Shown here: positions 7,652 to 17,183 of the stretch, one piece after another
Position numbering within the stretch: the first letter of the stretch is position 1
Layout of the letters: each line of letters begins with the position of its first letter
NCBI RefSeq assembly: GCF_037963145.1
Contig: NZ_CP150144.1
Location: 1,922,001 to 1,986,000, forward strand
Direction: 5' to 3'
Source: Oceanobacillus sp. FSL K6-2867
Lineage (GTDB): Bacteria > Bacillota > Bacilli > Bacillales > Amphibacillaceae
Length of the DNA stretch: 64,000 nucleotides
The notes under the pieces: generated by a model
The model's input: only the letters and a program-made list of their open reading frames with translations
Database searches by the model: none
What the model was told of the DNA's origin: nothing
Made by a program: the position numbers and the translations under genes

Positions 7652-8809
7652 ATGATTAAACCCGATATTGACCAATTCACACTTGTATTACAAGCAACAG
7701 GCGTGTTTGACTTTGATGAATGGCGTGACTGGGTAGCAAAAAATTTAATAAGTACATTCTTGGTGAAATCTAAGATGCATAAACTATTCGACAATTTCGA
7801 TGAAGCAGATGTTAAATTACCAGAAGGATATACAGTAGGATATTCATTTAACAATGCACCATTTTACTTTTGTATTGCTTATCATGAAGCATTTACAAAA
7901 ATGGGCGTAATTGTAAAATTCAGTGCATACGCATGGCATGAGTATCGGAAACGATATGAAGCAGAATTTAATGAGCCTATTCATTTACACACCTTTTTTA
8001 AGACGATTAATGCTGATGAGTATTCCTTTAGACTTTCACGAATTGACATGTGTTGCGACTTTCTTAATGAAGGTATTGATATTGCTAAATTAAAACGTTC
8101 AATTGAAGAAAAAAGGACTGAATTGCGCTATGGGAAGTACTAATAAAAGTTATCTACAAAAGGTTATTGATGACAACAAAGAAAAGCCATACAAAAGAAA
8201 CAACTCGAAAGTGTCCGACGTATCGAAAGACTTTCAGGCACAAACATTGTATATCGGAGCAAAAAGCAGAAATACAAAAGTGCATTTACGCATTTATGAC
8301 AAAAAAGAGGAACAACTATCATGAAACATATGCGCCATGTAGCTAAAGAAGTAGATGACTGGACGCGCGTCGAAGCAGAGTATTCTGGTGATTATGCGCA
8401 TCAATTAACGGAAGCGATAAAACAATGTAATACGGATGAACAACTCAAAAATTTAATTGTGAGTTCCATAATTGATCGATACATGTTCTTTTACGTTAAC
8501 TCGAATCGTCCACATAAACTTACGAAATTAATGCTCGATTTGTTGGACCAGAAAGATTTTCACTTTGAGTCACCTTCACCACGAAACAACTTATTAGAGC
8601 AGTCAATAGACCATTTAATTAAAGGGTCTGGACTTCTTCCGACATTGTGGAAGGTTGAGCAGATATGGGGCGATGGCACAGCACTGGAATTAATAGATTA
8701 TTTCTATAAACATTTCTACGAAGAATTCGAACCCAATGATGACCATATTTCTTGGGTGAATAAATACAAGGCACTTTATCTATTAGAAGGTAAGCCTTGG
8801 GAAGGATGA
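7652..8809 (+). pseudogene. NicK/MobT-like Rep_trans relaxase, split by two frame changes
   Basis: Three consecutive frames together make one relaxase of about 385 residues, close to the length of ICEBs1 NicK and MobT relaxases. Part 1 (7652-8143) has the RLSRIDMCCDF strand with the metal-site Asp of Rep_trans enzymes. Part 2 (about 8103-8324, other frame) has the active-tyrosine motif TLYIG...VHLRIYDK. Part 3 (8321-8809, first frame again) carries the conserved W-T-R-x-E-x-E segment. The reading moves by +1 near the GGG at 8132-8134 (RYG followed by STNKS) and back near 8315-8322, where TGA and ATG overlap. The relaxase would nick oriT and start rolling-circle transfer. Decay, an assembly error or genuine separate expression are all possible; I favour a disrupted gene. 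Confidence 0.8.
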
Positions 8810-8816
8810 TATTTAC

Positions 8817-9014
8817 ATGAATAAGCCAAAAGTAAGAGAAAGTATAAAGAATGTGATTGAAATTGTTGACTCTGTTCTACAAGGTGAAAGCACAATCAAC
8901 AGAAGGACTAGTGATTCAGATTATCAAAAACACAACTATACGCCTGAGGCTCTTTTAGCAAGCATAAAAGATAGTGCTGAGAGTGCAATGAAAGGGTTAG
9001 ACGAATATGAATAA
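8817..9014 (+). CDS. Small hypothetical protein downstream of the relaxase
   Basis: This 65-residue acidic, soluble protein starts 7 bp after the relaxase frame ends, behind a GGAAGG site, so it is probably co-translated. It has no recognisable motif; the sequence suggests two helices (about 5-22 and 44-62). Small ORFs in this position are common between relaxase and excision genes in integrative elements. I do not recognise the family. Confidence 0.6.
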   Translation: MNKPKVRESIKNVIEIVDSVLQGESTINRRTSDSDYQKHNYTPEALLASIKDSAESAMKGLDEYE

Positions 9015-9040
9015 AAATAATGAAAAGGAGATGGGGCTAA

Positions 9041-9238
9041 ATGAGCATCGTTAAGAACGCAAAGAACTATCCATATCTATTAACTAGAGAACAAGCATCA
9101 GATTTCTTAGGGATAGACCCAAAATCATTTGATAAATACATCCGACCACACGATGAACTAGAACGCTTCATGATCGGCAAGCATGAACGATACACCATGA
9201 AATCCTTAGTGCACTTTATCGAAGAACACTCCGTTTAA
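9041..9238 (+). CDS. Excisionase-like small DNA-binding protein (helix-turn-helix, MerR/HTH_17 type)
   Basis: This 65-residue protein starts behind a strong AAAAGGAG site. The middle, LTREQASDFLGIDPKSFDKYI, has the form of a winged helix-turn-helix of the excisionase/HTH_17 class, followed by a basic hairpin (GKHERYTMKSL) that could be the wing. It lies 93 bp upstream of the integrase on the same strand, the usual xis-int arrangement. It probably binds the attachment sites and steers the integrase towards excision, and may also regulate int. A simple transcriptional regulator role cannot be excluded. Confidence 0.75.
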   Translation: MSIVKNAKNYPYLLTREQASDFLGIDPKSFDKYIRPHDELERFMIGKHERYTMKSLVHFIEEHSV

Positions 9239-9331
9239 AATGCTGTCAGTTGATAAGATGCTAGTTTAGAAATACAATATAGATGTATTCAACTAGCGTC
9301 TATCTGCTATTTTTATGAGAGGGATGATAGT

Positions 9332-10372
9332 ATGGCTAGTATAGTAAAAAGAGGAAAATCATACAGAGCACAAGTTTCATTGTACAAACACGGTCAACAT
9401 AAAAGGATTTCGCAAACCTTTCCAACAAAGAAAGAAGCAAATCTCTGGGCTTTAGAAATGGAATTAGCCAAAGGGGAAGGTAAAGAACTTGCCCAAAGAA
9501 CAACAACATTTGCTGACTTCTTTGAGAATTGGATTTACCTTGTAAAGGTCAATGATGTTAAAGAAACGACATTCCAGAATTATGTTCGTACTTCAGGCAT
9601 TATTAGAAATTTATTTCAGGATATCCAATTAAAAGATTTGAATGATATTGTTGTTCAGAAGAAGATTGACGAATATGCGAAAACACATTCACGAAAAACA
9701 ACACATGAAGTACTTCTTAAAATTAAAACATCTCTACGTGATGCATATGCTCGTGGCTACATTGTGAATGATTTTGCACCATTAGTAAAGACACGGGGTG
9801 TGAATCCACCAAAACGAAACAGGGCTTTGTCTATTACAGATTTTAAAAAGCTCCGCACTTACGTTTTACTGCATCCAGAAGATGAATTCAACGTCCTTGT
9901 ATTACTAGCATTAGAAACAGGTATGCGACGTGGAGAACTACTAGCAATACGACCAGAGAGTCTTTATGAATACGGAATAAAAGTTAGACATTCCATCAGC
10001 CCTACCTCTGACGATACTTCATTAAAGACACAAAATGCAAAACGTGATGTTTCTATAAACAAAGAAGTGTATGAGCTTATTCGTAGGATTCCTGTTAAAG
10101 AGAATGGTTATATTTTTAGTTTTGGGGGATTTAAACAATCTGAACAGTTGACTGAACTACTAGAGAAACTTGACATTAAAAAAACAACGTTTCACGGTTT
10201 GAGAGATACACATGCATCATTTTTGTTTGCCCAAGATATTGATATTGCATATGTATCAAAACGATTAGGACACATAAATATCCAAACAACACAAAATTAT
10301 TATCTGGAATTAATGCCAGAAAAAAAGCACCAGCAGGATGCCGATGCTTTAAATCTGTTAAGTGCTTTGTAA
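9332..10372 (+). CDS. int: Tyrosine recombinase integrase, Tn916/ICE type
   Basis: The enzyme catalyses integration and excision of the element. It has 346 residues: an N-terminal AP2-like arm-binding region (GKSYRAQVSLY, about 8-45), a SAM-like core-binding domain (about 57-150) and the catalytic domain. The active-site set is complete: Arg199 (TGMRRGE), Lys232 region (LKTQNAKRDV), His288-x-x-Arg291 (HGLRD), His314 (LGHINI) and Tyr323 (TTQNYY). The start follows a GAGAGGGATGA site. The gene converges on rpsI, with only 68 bp between the two stop codons, the signature of an integrase sitting beside its own attachment site at the 3' end of a conserved gene. It appears intact. Confidence 0.95.
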   Translation: MASIVKRGKSYRAQVSLYKHGQHKRISQTFPTKKEANLWALEMELAKGEGKELAQRTTTFADFFENWIYLVKVNDVKETTFQNYVRTSGIIRNLFQDIQLKDLNDIVVQKKIDEYAKTHSRKTTHEVLLKIKTSLRDAYARGYIVNDFAPLVKTRGVNPPKRNRALSITDFKKLRTYVLLHPEDEFNVLVLLALETGMRRGELLAIRPESLYEYGIKVRHSISPTSDDTSLKTQNAKRDVSINKEVYELIRRIPVKENGYIFSFGGFKQSEQLTELLEKLDIKKTTFHGLRDTHASFLFAQDIDIAYVSKRLGHINIQTTQNYYLELMPEKKHQQDADALNLLSAL

Positions 10373-10460
10373 GATTAACGTTAATTTGCACCAACTTGCA
10401 CCCAAAAACCTTTGGAAACGTTGGTATATCAACAAACCTATTAACGTTTTGAGAACTGAG
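10373..10460. other. Right attachment-site region at the 3' end of rpsI (attR candidate)
   Basis: The spacer between int and rpsI holds a 12-bp palindrome ATTAACGTTAAT (10374-10385), the direct repeat TTGCACC twice at 11-bp spacing (near 10386 and 10397), and TTAACGTT again at 10441-10448, overlapping the rpsI stop codon. Repeats of this kind are typical integrase arm and core sites. The matching left copy of the rpsI end was not found in 1-5666, so the core cannot be fixed. Confidence 0.55.
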
Positions 10461-10833
10461 GTGCACGACGTGCGCCTTTAAGACCGTATTTCTTACGTTC
10501 TTTCATACGAGCGTCACGAGTTAGGTAACCTTCGCGTTTTAGAGTAGAACGGTATTCTGGATCTGCTTCTAATAATGCGCGAGCGATACCGTGACGGATA
10601 GCACCAGCTTGACCAGTGAATCCTCCACCATGAACGTTTACTAAAACATCATATGTTCCTTGAGTTTCTGTTGCAGCCAATGGCTGGTTAAGAATCAAAA
10701 GTTGTGTTTCATATGGGAAATAGTCTTTTGCGTCACGACCATTGATTGTTACATTACCTGTACCTGGTACTAAACGTACACGGGCAGTTGATTTTTTACG
10801 ACGACCTGTTCCATAGTATTGTACTTGTGCCAA
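10441..10833 (-). CDS. rpsI: 30S ribosomal protein S9
   Basis: S9 contacts the P-site tRNA through its C-terminal tail in the head of the small subunit. It has 130 residues, full length for Firmicutes, ending in the conserved tail RAPQFSKR whose Lys-Arg reaches the P site. It lies 20 bp downstream of rplM and is co-transcribed. The integrative element abuts its 3' end but the final codons and stop are intact, so integration has restored the coding end. Confidence 0.98.
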   Translation of the reverse strand: MAQVQYYGTGRRKKSTARVRLVPGTGNVTINGRDAKDYFPYETQLLILNQPLAATETQGTYDVLVNVHGGGFTGQAGAIRHGIARALLEADPEYRSTLKREGYLTRDARMKERKKYGLKGARRAPQFSKR

Positions 10834-10853
10834 TTGTTTTACCTCCCTTTTAA

Positions 10854-11291
10854 TTACCCACGAAGCTCATAAACTTCTGGTTTTTGTGCTTGATGATTAT
10901 GCTCTGCACCTTTGAATACGTGCAATTTTTTAGCCATTTTACGACCTAGTGGCCCTTTTGGTAACATACCTTTAATAGCAAGCTCTAGCATTTGCTCAGG
11001 GTATTTTGTACGCATTTCATCAGCGTTACGCTCTTTTAATCCACCTGGGTGGTTTGAATGACGGTAGTACATTTTGTCATTGATTTTGTTTCCAGTTAAT
11101 TCGATTTTCTCGGCATTGATAATGATAACATTGTCACCAGTATCTGCATGTGGTGTGTAAGTTGGTTTATGCTTTCCGCGAAGGATTGCAGCAACTTCAC
11201 TTGACAGACGACCAAGACGTTGGCCTTCCGCATCCACAACGAGCCATTTGCGTTCAATATTAGATTCATTCGCCATGAAAGTTGTGCGCAT
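10854..11291 (-). CDS. rplM: 50S ribosomal protein L13
   Basis: L13 is an early-assembly 23S rRNA-binding protein. The 145-residue sequence starts MRTTFMAN at an ATG behind GGAGGG, as in Bacillus, and contains the family signature [18 protein letters not shown]. It leads the rplM-rpsI operon with its own promoter and an L13-type leader, separate from truA upstream. Confidence 0.98.
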   Translation of the reverse strand: MRTTFMANESNIERKWLVVDAEGQRLGRLSSEVAAILRGKHKPTYTPHADTGDNVIIINAEKIELTGNKINDKMYYRHSNHPGGLKERNADEMRTKYPEQMLELAIKGMLPKGPLGRKMAKKLHVFKGAEHNHQAQKPEVYELRG

Positions 11292-11441
11292 GATAAGTTC
11301 CCTCCATATATTTAATCATTTTATTTGATTTAATTTTAATTCGATTTTTATATTCTTAACATAATTAGATTCCGGGGCTAATCATGGTTTAGAAATAAAA
11401 TGCCATAAATCATAATATACCAAATCACACAGATTTGTCAA
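11292..11441 (-). promoter_or_regulatory. rplM promoter and probable L13 leader RNA
   Basis: TTGACA (complement of 11436-11441) and TATATT (complement of 11414-11419) are separated by 16 bp. The transcript would begin about 115 bases before rplM. Its leader contains ACCATGATTAGCCCCGG, which resembles the conserved L13 leader of Firmicutes, through which L13 is thought to control its own operon. The promoter is clear; the leader assignment rests on memory of the family. Confidence 0.65.
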
Positions 11442-11486
11442 GCTTACGCGCGATTTATTTTGCAAAAAAGAACGATAATCAACAAA

Positions 11487-12239
11487 TTATTTTTTATAGG
11501 TTACATTCCACAAATAGAGTCCTTGTGGCGAGATTGTTTTTCCTGCCAATTGGCGGTCTTTTTTCTCTAATAAGTCAATAATGTCTGTTGGCTGCCGCCT
11601 TCCTTGTCCGATATCTAATAACACACTTACCATAATTCGGACCATGTTATACAAGAAGCCGCTTCCTTTGAAAACAAACTCGATCTCATCACCATTTTTT
11701 TGGCATGCAGCCTGATAAAGTGTACGAATTTTACTGCCCTTTGCTGTTGATTTTGCTGATGAGAAGGTTGTGAAATCATGCGTGCCCATTAAGTAGGTAC
11801 AGCCTTCCTGCATTTTTTCCATGTCTAATTCATACGGAAAATTGTAGGAATAATTTCGTTTGAATACATTTGGTTCTTTCGCATTCCATACGAAGTAGTG
11901 ATATTCCTTCTCCTTTGCACTATACCTTGCATGAAAGTCTTCAGAGACCTCTTCTACCTCATCGATATATATATCATCGGGGAGCAGTGTATTCATTGCA
12001 CGTTTCCAGTTTTCCTCTGGTATGGTGTATGGTGAATCAAAGTGAATTACCTGGCCAATGGCATGTACGCCCGTATCAGTGCGACCTGACGCTTGCAGAT
12101 GGATTTCTGACCCTTTATGCATCTTTTTCAAAACGCCTTCGATAGACCCCTGTACGGTCCGATTTTGGGGTTGTCTCTGAAACCCTGAAAATCCGGAGCC
12201 ATCATATTTAATCTTACATTTTAACCTTGGCATCGCCAT
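11487..12239 (-). CDS. truA: tRNA pseudouridine(38-40) synthase TruA
   Basis: TruA converts uridines 38-40 of the tRNA anticodon arm to pseudouridine. It has 250 residues, with the N-terminal YDGSGFSGFQRQP motif and the catalytic Asp55 in SGRTDTGVHA. It follows ecfT by 12 bp and so belongs to the ecfA1-ecfA2-ecfT-truA transcription unit, as in B. subtilis. The active site is complete. Confidence 0.97.
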   Translation of the reverse strand: MAMPRLKCKIKYDGSGFSGFQRQPQNRTVQGSIEGVLKKMHKGSEIHLQASGRTDTGVHAIGQVIHFDSPYTIPEENWKRAMNTLLPDDIYIDEVEEVSEDFHARYSAKEKEYHYFVWNAKEPNVFKRNYSYNFPYELDMEKMQEGCTYLMGTHDFTTFSSAKSTAKGSKIRTLYQAACQKNGDEIEFVFKGSGFLYNMVRIMVSVLLDIGQGRRQPTDIIDLLEKKDRQLAGKTISPQGLYLWNVTYKK

Positions 12240-12251
12240 CCAGCCTTTCTC

Positions 12252-13055
12252 TTACCCATACATACGTGCTAGGATTAAACCTGCCACTACGAGAATAAAT
12301 AAAATAAGAACAAAAATATCACGTTTTTCAATTTTTAATTCCCGAAGCTTGCTTCGGCCTTCCCCACCTTGATAGCCACGAGCTTCCATAGCCATTGCCA
12401 GCTCTTCAGCTCGCTTAAATGCACTAACAAAAAGCGGGACAAGGAGAGGGACAATCGCTTTAATTCGTTCTCTGATCGGCCCTGTGCGGAAATCAACACC
12501 ACGAGAAGCCTGTGCCTTGGAAATCTTATCTGTCTCTTGCATCAATGTTGGAATAAATCGTAAGGAGATAGACATCATTAATGCTAATTCATGAACAGGA
12601 AACTTAAATCGCTTCAGCGGATGCAGCATATCTTCAATAGCGTCCGTGATTTCAATTGGTGTCGTTGTTAACGTTAGTAAAGAGGTAACAAGTATAAGCA
12701 AGAAAAACCGAATTGAAATTGCAAACCCCTGAATCACGCCACCTGAATAAAATTCAAAAACCCAGAAATCAAGAATTACTGTTCCTTCCTTTGTAACAAA
12801 TAAGTGCAAAATAAATGTAAATACAATCAAAAACCAAACCGGTGTCAGACCTTTCATAATAAACCTTATTGGCACCTTCGAAGTAAACATACATGTTAGG
12901 GCAAAAATGGTTAATAAGCTATATCCCGCTACATTATTTGCAAAAAATACGATAAAAACAAAAAAGAAAATGATTGTTATCTTTGTTCTCGGGTCAAGTC
13001 TGTGTACGATTGAGTCTCCTGGAACATATTGGCCAATAATTAATGCGTTATTCAT
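12252..13055 (-). CDS. ecfT: ECF transporter transmembrane coupling subunit EcfT
   Basis: EcfT is the membrane scaffold of energy-coupling-factor importers; it joins the two ATPases to interchangeable S components that bind vitamins. The 267-residue protein has about five membrane segments (25-60, 72-88, 105-132, 200-212, 248-265). Its coupling helices carry the two characteristic A/S-R-G motifs at 184-186 (ASRG) and 225-227 (ARG). It overlaps ecfA2 by 4 bases. No S component is encoded nearby, as expected for a group II (shared) module. Confidence 0.96.
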   Translation of the reverse strand: MNNALIIGQYVPGDSIVHRLDPRTKITIIFFFVFIVFFANNVAGYSLLTIFALTCMFTSKVPIRFIMKGLTPVWFLIVFTFILHLFVTKEGTVILDFWVFEFYSGGVIQGFAISIRFFLLILVTSLLTLTTTPIEITDAIEDMLHPLKRFKFPVHELALMMSISLRFIPTLMQETDKISKAQASRGVDFRTGPIRERIKAIVPLLVPLFVSAFKRAEELAMAMEARGYQGGEGRSKLRELKIEKRDIFVLILFILVVAGLILARMYG

Positions 13056-13921
13056 GTTGATTCAGCTCCCCTAATTTGCTGCTGAATCGCTTCTGCAAGC
13101 TCTTTTATCGGTTGCTTTTTAAATGGGATCGATATTCCAAACTTCTCTTGGAATTCATCCAAAAATTGAACCACTTCCGGGACATCAAGTTGTACACGCT
13201 GAAGTGCTTCCTTTTGGCTGAAAACTTCCTCAGGAGAACCTTCCATATACTTTGTCCCTTTATTTAAAATAAGTACATGGTCAGCATATTTTAAAGCATC
13301 CTCCATGCTATGCGTGACAAGTATCGTTGTTAAGCCTTGGTTCTGATGGAGTTTATAAAACATGTCCATAATTTCTTTTTGGCCCCTTGGATCAAGCCCT
13401 GCTGTTGGTTCATCAAGCACAAGGACATCAGGCTTCACGGCGAGCACTCCAGCAATCGCAACCCGGCGCATTTGGCCGCCACTGAGGTCGAAAGGAGATC
13501 GTTCTAGAAGTGTTTCATCAAGTCCAACTGCTGGGGTAATTTCGTTAATGCGCTTTTTAATCTCTGTTTCTGCTACACCGAAATTTTGTGGGCCAAATGC
13601 AATATCTTTTGCAACGGTTTCTTCAAATAATTGATGCTCCGGATATTGGAATACAACGCCAACCCTACTGCGCAATTCCTTCATATCCTTTGGCTTCTCT
13701 TCCTTTGATAAGTGATAGCTGCCAATCGATACTTTGCCCTCTGTTGGAATTGCAAGCCCATTGAGGTGCTGAATTAATGTTGATTTTCCCGAACCAGTAT
13801 GTCCAATGATAGCAACAAATGAACCTGATTTTATATGAAAGGATAGATCCTCAATCGCTTTATGTGCAAAAGGTGTGTTTTGTTGATAGATATAGGTTAC
13901 GTTCTCGAATGTAATGTCCAT
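13052..13921 (-). CDS. ecfA2: ECF transporter ATP-binding subunit EcfA2
   Basis: This is the second ATPase of the ECF importer. In its 289 residues Walker A is GHTGSGKS at 40-47, the ABC signature LSGGQ at 146-150 and Walker B VLVLDE at 166-171. The C-terminal extension (about 215-289) is typical of EcfA proteins and forms the dimer contact. It overlaps ecfA1 by 25 bases and ecfT by 4, pointing to coupled translation of the complex. Confidence 0.96.
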   Translation of the reverse strand: MDITFENVTYIYQQNTPFAHKAIEDLSFHIKSGSFVAIIGHTGSGKSTLIQHLNGLAIPTEGKVSIGSYHLSKEEKPKDMKELRSRVGVVFQYPEHQLFEETVAKDIAFGPQNFGVAETEIKKRINEITPAVGLDETLLERSPFDLSGGQMRRVAIAGVLAVKPDVLVLDEPTAGLDPRGQKEIMDMFYKLHQNQGLTTILVTHSMEDALKYADHVLILNKGTKYMEGSPEEVFSQKEALQRVQLDVPEVVQFLDEFQEKFGISIPFKKQPIKELAEAIQQQIRGAEST

Positions 13922-14736
13922 AGGTCCTCCAACAATTCTTCATGATTTAGCGGTTCAGCAGAAATGGCTACTCCTGCTTGTTTCAATTCATCTGCTAGAA
14001 TAGCAACAAACGGAACATCCAGTCCAATTTCTCTTAGAGCTTCTTTTTGCGAAAATATCTCTCTAGGTGACTGCTCTTTCCAAATTTCCCCGGTATTCAT
14101 TACAATAACACGATCCGCTTGAGCCACCTCTTGCAGATCATGTGTTATTGTTATTAATGATAACTTTTCCCGGCCTTGAATACTTGCCACAGTTTGCATA
14201 ATCTCCTGACGGCCGCTTGGGTCAAGCATTGCGGTTGCTTCATCTAGAATAAGAACCTTTGGAGCAATTGCTAATACACTTGCAATCGCTACACGCTGTT
14301 TCTGACCACCAGACAGACGATGCGGTTCTGTTAAACGATAGTCCTGCATACCAACAGCTGCTAATGTGTCTATGATCCGCCTTTTCATTTCTTCACGGGG
14401 AACTCCGCGGTTTTCCATTCCAAAGGCAACATCATCCTGTACGGTCGCTCCAACAAATTGGTTGTCTGGGTTCTGAAAAACCATTCCTACTTCCTTACGA
14501 ATATTCCAGATGGACTCCTCATTCACTAACTCGCCATCAATAATAATTTCCCCCTCTTGAGGAAACAGCAAACCGTTTAACAACTTAGCTATTGTTGATT
14601 TCCCTGAACCATTGTGTCCGATAATTGCTACCCACTCATTTTCATAGATTTCAAAAGAGCAGTTTTTTAACACCCAGGGCCCCTCATCTCCATATCTAAA
14701 TGATACATTTCTAAACTCTATTAACTTTTTTCTCAT
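13897..14736 (-). CDS. ecfA1: ECF transporter ATP-binding subunit EcfA1
   Basis: This is the first ATPase of the ECF importer and first gene of ecfA1-ecfA2-ecfT-truA. It has 279 residues with Walker A GHNGSGKS at 40-47, the signature LSGGQ at 141-145 and Walker B VLILDE at 161-166. An acidic Ala (DEATAMLD) replaces the Pro of EcfA2, as is usual for EcfA1. It follows rplQ after a 489-bp repeat-rich spacer, unlike B. subtilis where the two are closer, so it probably has its own promoter. Confidence 0.96.
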   Translation of the reverse strand: MRKKLIEFRNVSFRYGDEGPWVLKNCSFEIYENEWVAIIGHNGSGKSTIAKLLNGLLFPQEGEIIIDGELVNEESIWNIRKEVGMVFQNPDNQFVGATVQDDVAFGMENRGVPREEMKRRIIDTLAAVGMQDYRLTEPHRLSGGQKQRVAIASVLAIAPKVLILDEATAMLDPSGRQEIMQTVASIQGREKLSLITITHDLQEVAQADRVIVMNTGEIWKEQSPREIFSQKEALREIGLDVPFVAILADELKQAGVAISAEPLNHEELLEDLWTLHSRT

Positions 14737-15225
14737 CTAAAATCCTCCTCTACCTTGCTATAGCCCTGGTTTTATGTATATTTATTGATTAACTTATAAA
14801 ATCCATAGTATCCGTGGCATTCCCATTCCAACACCACATGGGCTCTGTGGGAGCCCGTTTGCATTTCTTTACTAAGACAGCTACGAAAACCTAGTAAAGA
14901 AAAGCAAATTACACTCCAAGGGCTAAAATCTGCACAGTACGCTACCTGGGTTATGAGTACGTCTCTGAATAGTTACTATAGCGTTCCATGTCTAGTATCG
15001 CGTAGTCTCTGAACGAGCCCGCTGCACTTTTCCTGTCTAGTATCGCGTGGGCTAGAGACTACGGGTCATAAGCATTAGACACTCCGAGCGCCAAAACCAT
15101 GCGCTCTGCGGTCTCCTGCTTATGTCCTGCGTCTCTGAACGAGCCCGCTTTACTTTTCCTACAAAAAAAGGGCTTGGATTAACCTCGAGAGAGATTGAGT
15201 CCTGCCCTTGCCGCATTTTGCTTGA
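14737..15225. repeat. Spacer with mosaic short repeats between rplQ and ecfA1
   Basis: No gene is supported here. Two motifs are duplicated. GTCTCTGAACGAGCCCGCT followed by an ACTTTTCCT tail is at 15005-15034 and 15131-15160, with a partial third copy (GTCTCTGAA) at 14961. TGTCTAGTATCGCGT is at 14989-15003 and 15034-15048. A GGGCTC/GAGCCC hairpin lies near 14828-14845. The pattern fits a decayed dispersed repeat of the kind common in Bacillaceae spacers. Confidence 0.65.
15168..15209 (-). terminator. Probable terminator after rplQ (end of the alpha gene group)
   Basis: On the minus strand AAGGGC (15204-15209) pairs with GCCCTT (15168-15173), with a further GGA/TCC pairing inside, and is followed by T7. 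The large loop makes it less certain than other terminators here. Confidence 0.5.
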
Positions 15226-15579
15226 TTAAACCAATTCAATGATTGCCATTTTAGCTCCATCACCTTGGCGTTCACCCAGTTTAAGAACACGAGTGTATCC
15301 ACCTTGTCTGTCTTCATAACGAGCAGCAACGTCATCAAAAAGTTTTTGAAGAACACTGTTTTCTTCATTAGCTTCTTTGTTATATAAGAACGCTGCAGCC
15401 TGACGACGTGCGTGAAGATCACCGCGTTTCCCAAGTGTAATCATTTTTTCTACGATCGATTTAAGCTCTTTCGCTTTTGCTTCTGTTGTTTCAATCCGCT
15501 CATGAATAATTAAATCAGATGCAAGGTTACGAAGTAGTGCCATACGATTGTCTGTTGTACGTCCTAACTTTCTAGCCAC
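15226..15579 (-). CDS. rplQ: 50S ribosomal protein L17
   Basis: L17 sits near the polypeptide exit tunnel. The 117 residues begin [24 protein letters not shown], the Firmicutes form, and end in [12 protein letters not shown]. It is the last gene of the long ribosomal cluster, 45 bp after rpoA, behind a strong AAGGGAGGG site. Confidence 0.98.
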   Translation of the reverse strand: MARKLGRTTDNRMALLRNLASDLIIHERIETTEAKAKELKSIVEKMITLGKRGDLHARRQAAAFLYNKEANEENSVLQKLFDDVAARYEDRQGGYTRVLKLGERQGDGAKMAIIELV

Positions 15580-15624
15580 GGACTATCCCTCCCTTTTCTG
15601 AAACTCTAAAGGTGACTGTATAAA

Positions 15625-16569
15625 TCAGTCATCATTGCGTAAACCTAAACCTAGGTCCGCTAATTTAACTTTTACTTCTTCCAAAGATTTACGACCCAAA
15701 TTACGCACTTTCATCATATCCTCTTCAGACTTGTTAGCAAGCTCTTGAACAGTATTAATACCAGCACGTTTTAGGCAATTATAAGATCTAACAGATAGAT
15801 CAAGTTCTTCGATTGTCATTTCCATGACTTTCTCTTTTTGATCTTCTTCTTTTTCCACCATAATTTCAGCGTTTTGCGCTTCATCTGTTAAACCTACAAA
15901 GATATTAAGGTGTTCTGAAATAATTTTAGCGCCTAAAGAAACTGCTTCTTCAGGACGAATGCTTCCATCAGTCGAAACATCCAGTGTTAATTTATCATAG
16001 TTTGCTACTTGGCCGACACGTGTGTTTTCAACTTGATACGTAACACGTGAAACTGGTGTGAAAATGGAATCAATCGGAATTACACCGATTGGTTGCTCAT
16101 CATTTTTATTATCATCAGCTTGGCGATAACCACGTCCACGCTCAGCAGTTAGCTTCATATGCAAGCTGCCTTTGCTGTTTAGCGTAGCAATATGCAAATC
16201 AGGGTTCATTACTTCTACATCACTATCATAAGTTAGATCAGCAGCTGTAACTTTCCCCTCTCCTTGAACATCAATTTCCAATGTTTTCATTTCATCAGAA
16301 TAGATTTTTAGAGCGAGTTTTTTTAGATTCAAAATTATTGTTGTTACATCCTCAACAACACCATCAATCGTTGAAAACTCATGCAGTGCTCCATCAATTT
16401 GAACAGATGTAACAGCAGCACCTGGTAGTGAGGATAATAAGATACGACGCAAGGAGTTTCCAAGAGTAGCACCATATCCACGTTCAAGCGGCTCTACTAC
16501 AAACTTTCCAAATGTAGCATCCTCGCTAATTTCAAGCGTTTCAATCTTCGGCTTTTCAATTTCGATCAT
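15625..16569 (-). CDS. rpoA: RNA polymerase alpha subunit
   Basis: Alpha dimerises to nucleate RNA polymerase assembly; its C-terminal domain binds UP elements and activators. The protein has 314 residues: N-terminal dimerisation domain (1-about 225, including [21 protein letters not shown]), a short acidic linker (EKEEDQKEK) and the alpha-CTD (about 245-310, [14 protein letters not shown] and [12 protein letters not shown]). It lies 203 bp after rpsK, a longer gap than usual with nothing recognisable in it. Confidence 0.98.
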   Translation of the reverse strand: MIEIEKPKIETLEISEDATFGKFVVEPLERGYGATLGNSLRRILLSSLPGAAVTSVQIDGALHEFSTIDGVVEDVTTIILNLKKLALKIYSDEMKTLEIDVQGEGKVTAADLTYDSDVEVMNPDLHIATLNSKGSLHMKLTAERGRGYRQADDNKNDEQPIGVIPIDSIFTPVSRVTYQVENTRVGQVANYDKLTLDVSTDGSIRPEEAVSLGAKIISEHLNIFVGLTDEAQNAEIMVEKEEDQKEKVMEMTIEELDLSVRSYNCLKRAGINTVQELANKSEEDMMKVRNLGRKSLEEVKVKLADLGLGLRNDD

Positions 16570-16772
16570 TCAATAAAACCCTCCTTTAAAACGTCGAAAC
16601 CCCGGCTAGACTTAGTGTCTAACCGAAATTCCCCAATTAAGGCAGTTGGCGTTTCTGCGCTACCTGTATTTCTTTCGTACGATTCTGTCTCGGATGCTTT
16701 TAGATTATTGCTTCATATTTTTAAGCTATCATAACCCATTATAGACAGGGTGACAAATTCTATACGGTATAA

Positions 16773-17162
16773 TTAAACTCGGCGACGTTTTGGTGGGCGG
16801 CAACCATTGTGAGGAACAGGAGTTACATCCACGATTGCTGTAACTTCCAGACCTGCTGCTTGAAGTGAACGAATAGCTGCTTCACGTCCAGCACCTGGTC
16901 CTTTTACTGTTACTTCCAAAGTTTTCATGCCGTTTTCGACTGCTGATTTAGCTGCAGTTTCAGCAGCCATTTGAGCTGCGAATGGTGTTGACTTTTTAGA
17001 ACCTTTAAAGCCTAATGCACCTGCAGAGCTCCAGCCAATAGCATTGCCTCTTGTGTCTGTAATGGTAACGATCGTATTGTTAAATGTAGAACGGATATGT
17101 GCTACACCTGTTTCAATATTTTTTTTCACACGACGTTTACGTGTATTTGTATTACGTGCCAT
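16773..17162 (-). CDS. rpsK: 30S ribosomal protein S11
   Basis: S11 shapes the mRNA exit/platform region of the small subunit. The 129 residues include the signature [15 protein letters not shown] and the C-terminal [15 protein letters not shown]. It lies 21 bp after rpsM behind AAGGAGG. Confidence 0.98.
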   Translation of the reverse strand: MARNTNTRKRRVKKNIETGVAHIRSTFNNTIVTITDTRGNAIGWSSAGALGFKGSKKSTPFAAQMAAETAAKSAVENGMKTLEVTVKGPGAGREAAIRSLQAAGLEVTAIVDVTPVPHNGCRPPKRRRV

Positions 17163-17183
17163 TGATTAGCTTACCTCCTTACT

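Noticed and set aside
8105..8116. A6G run as a programmed -1 frameshift site in the relaxase
   Set aside because: The codon phase does not match X-XXY-YYZ, and the shift needed is +1 (or -2), after the run, near RYG.
10176..10466. Minus-strand frame opposite the end of int
   Set aside because: It is a shadow of the integrase frame that runs into the rpsI end.
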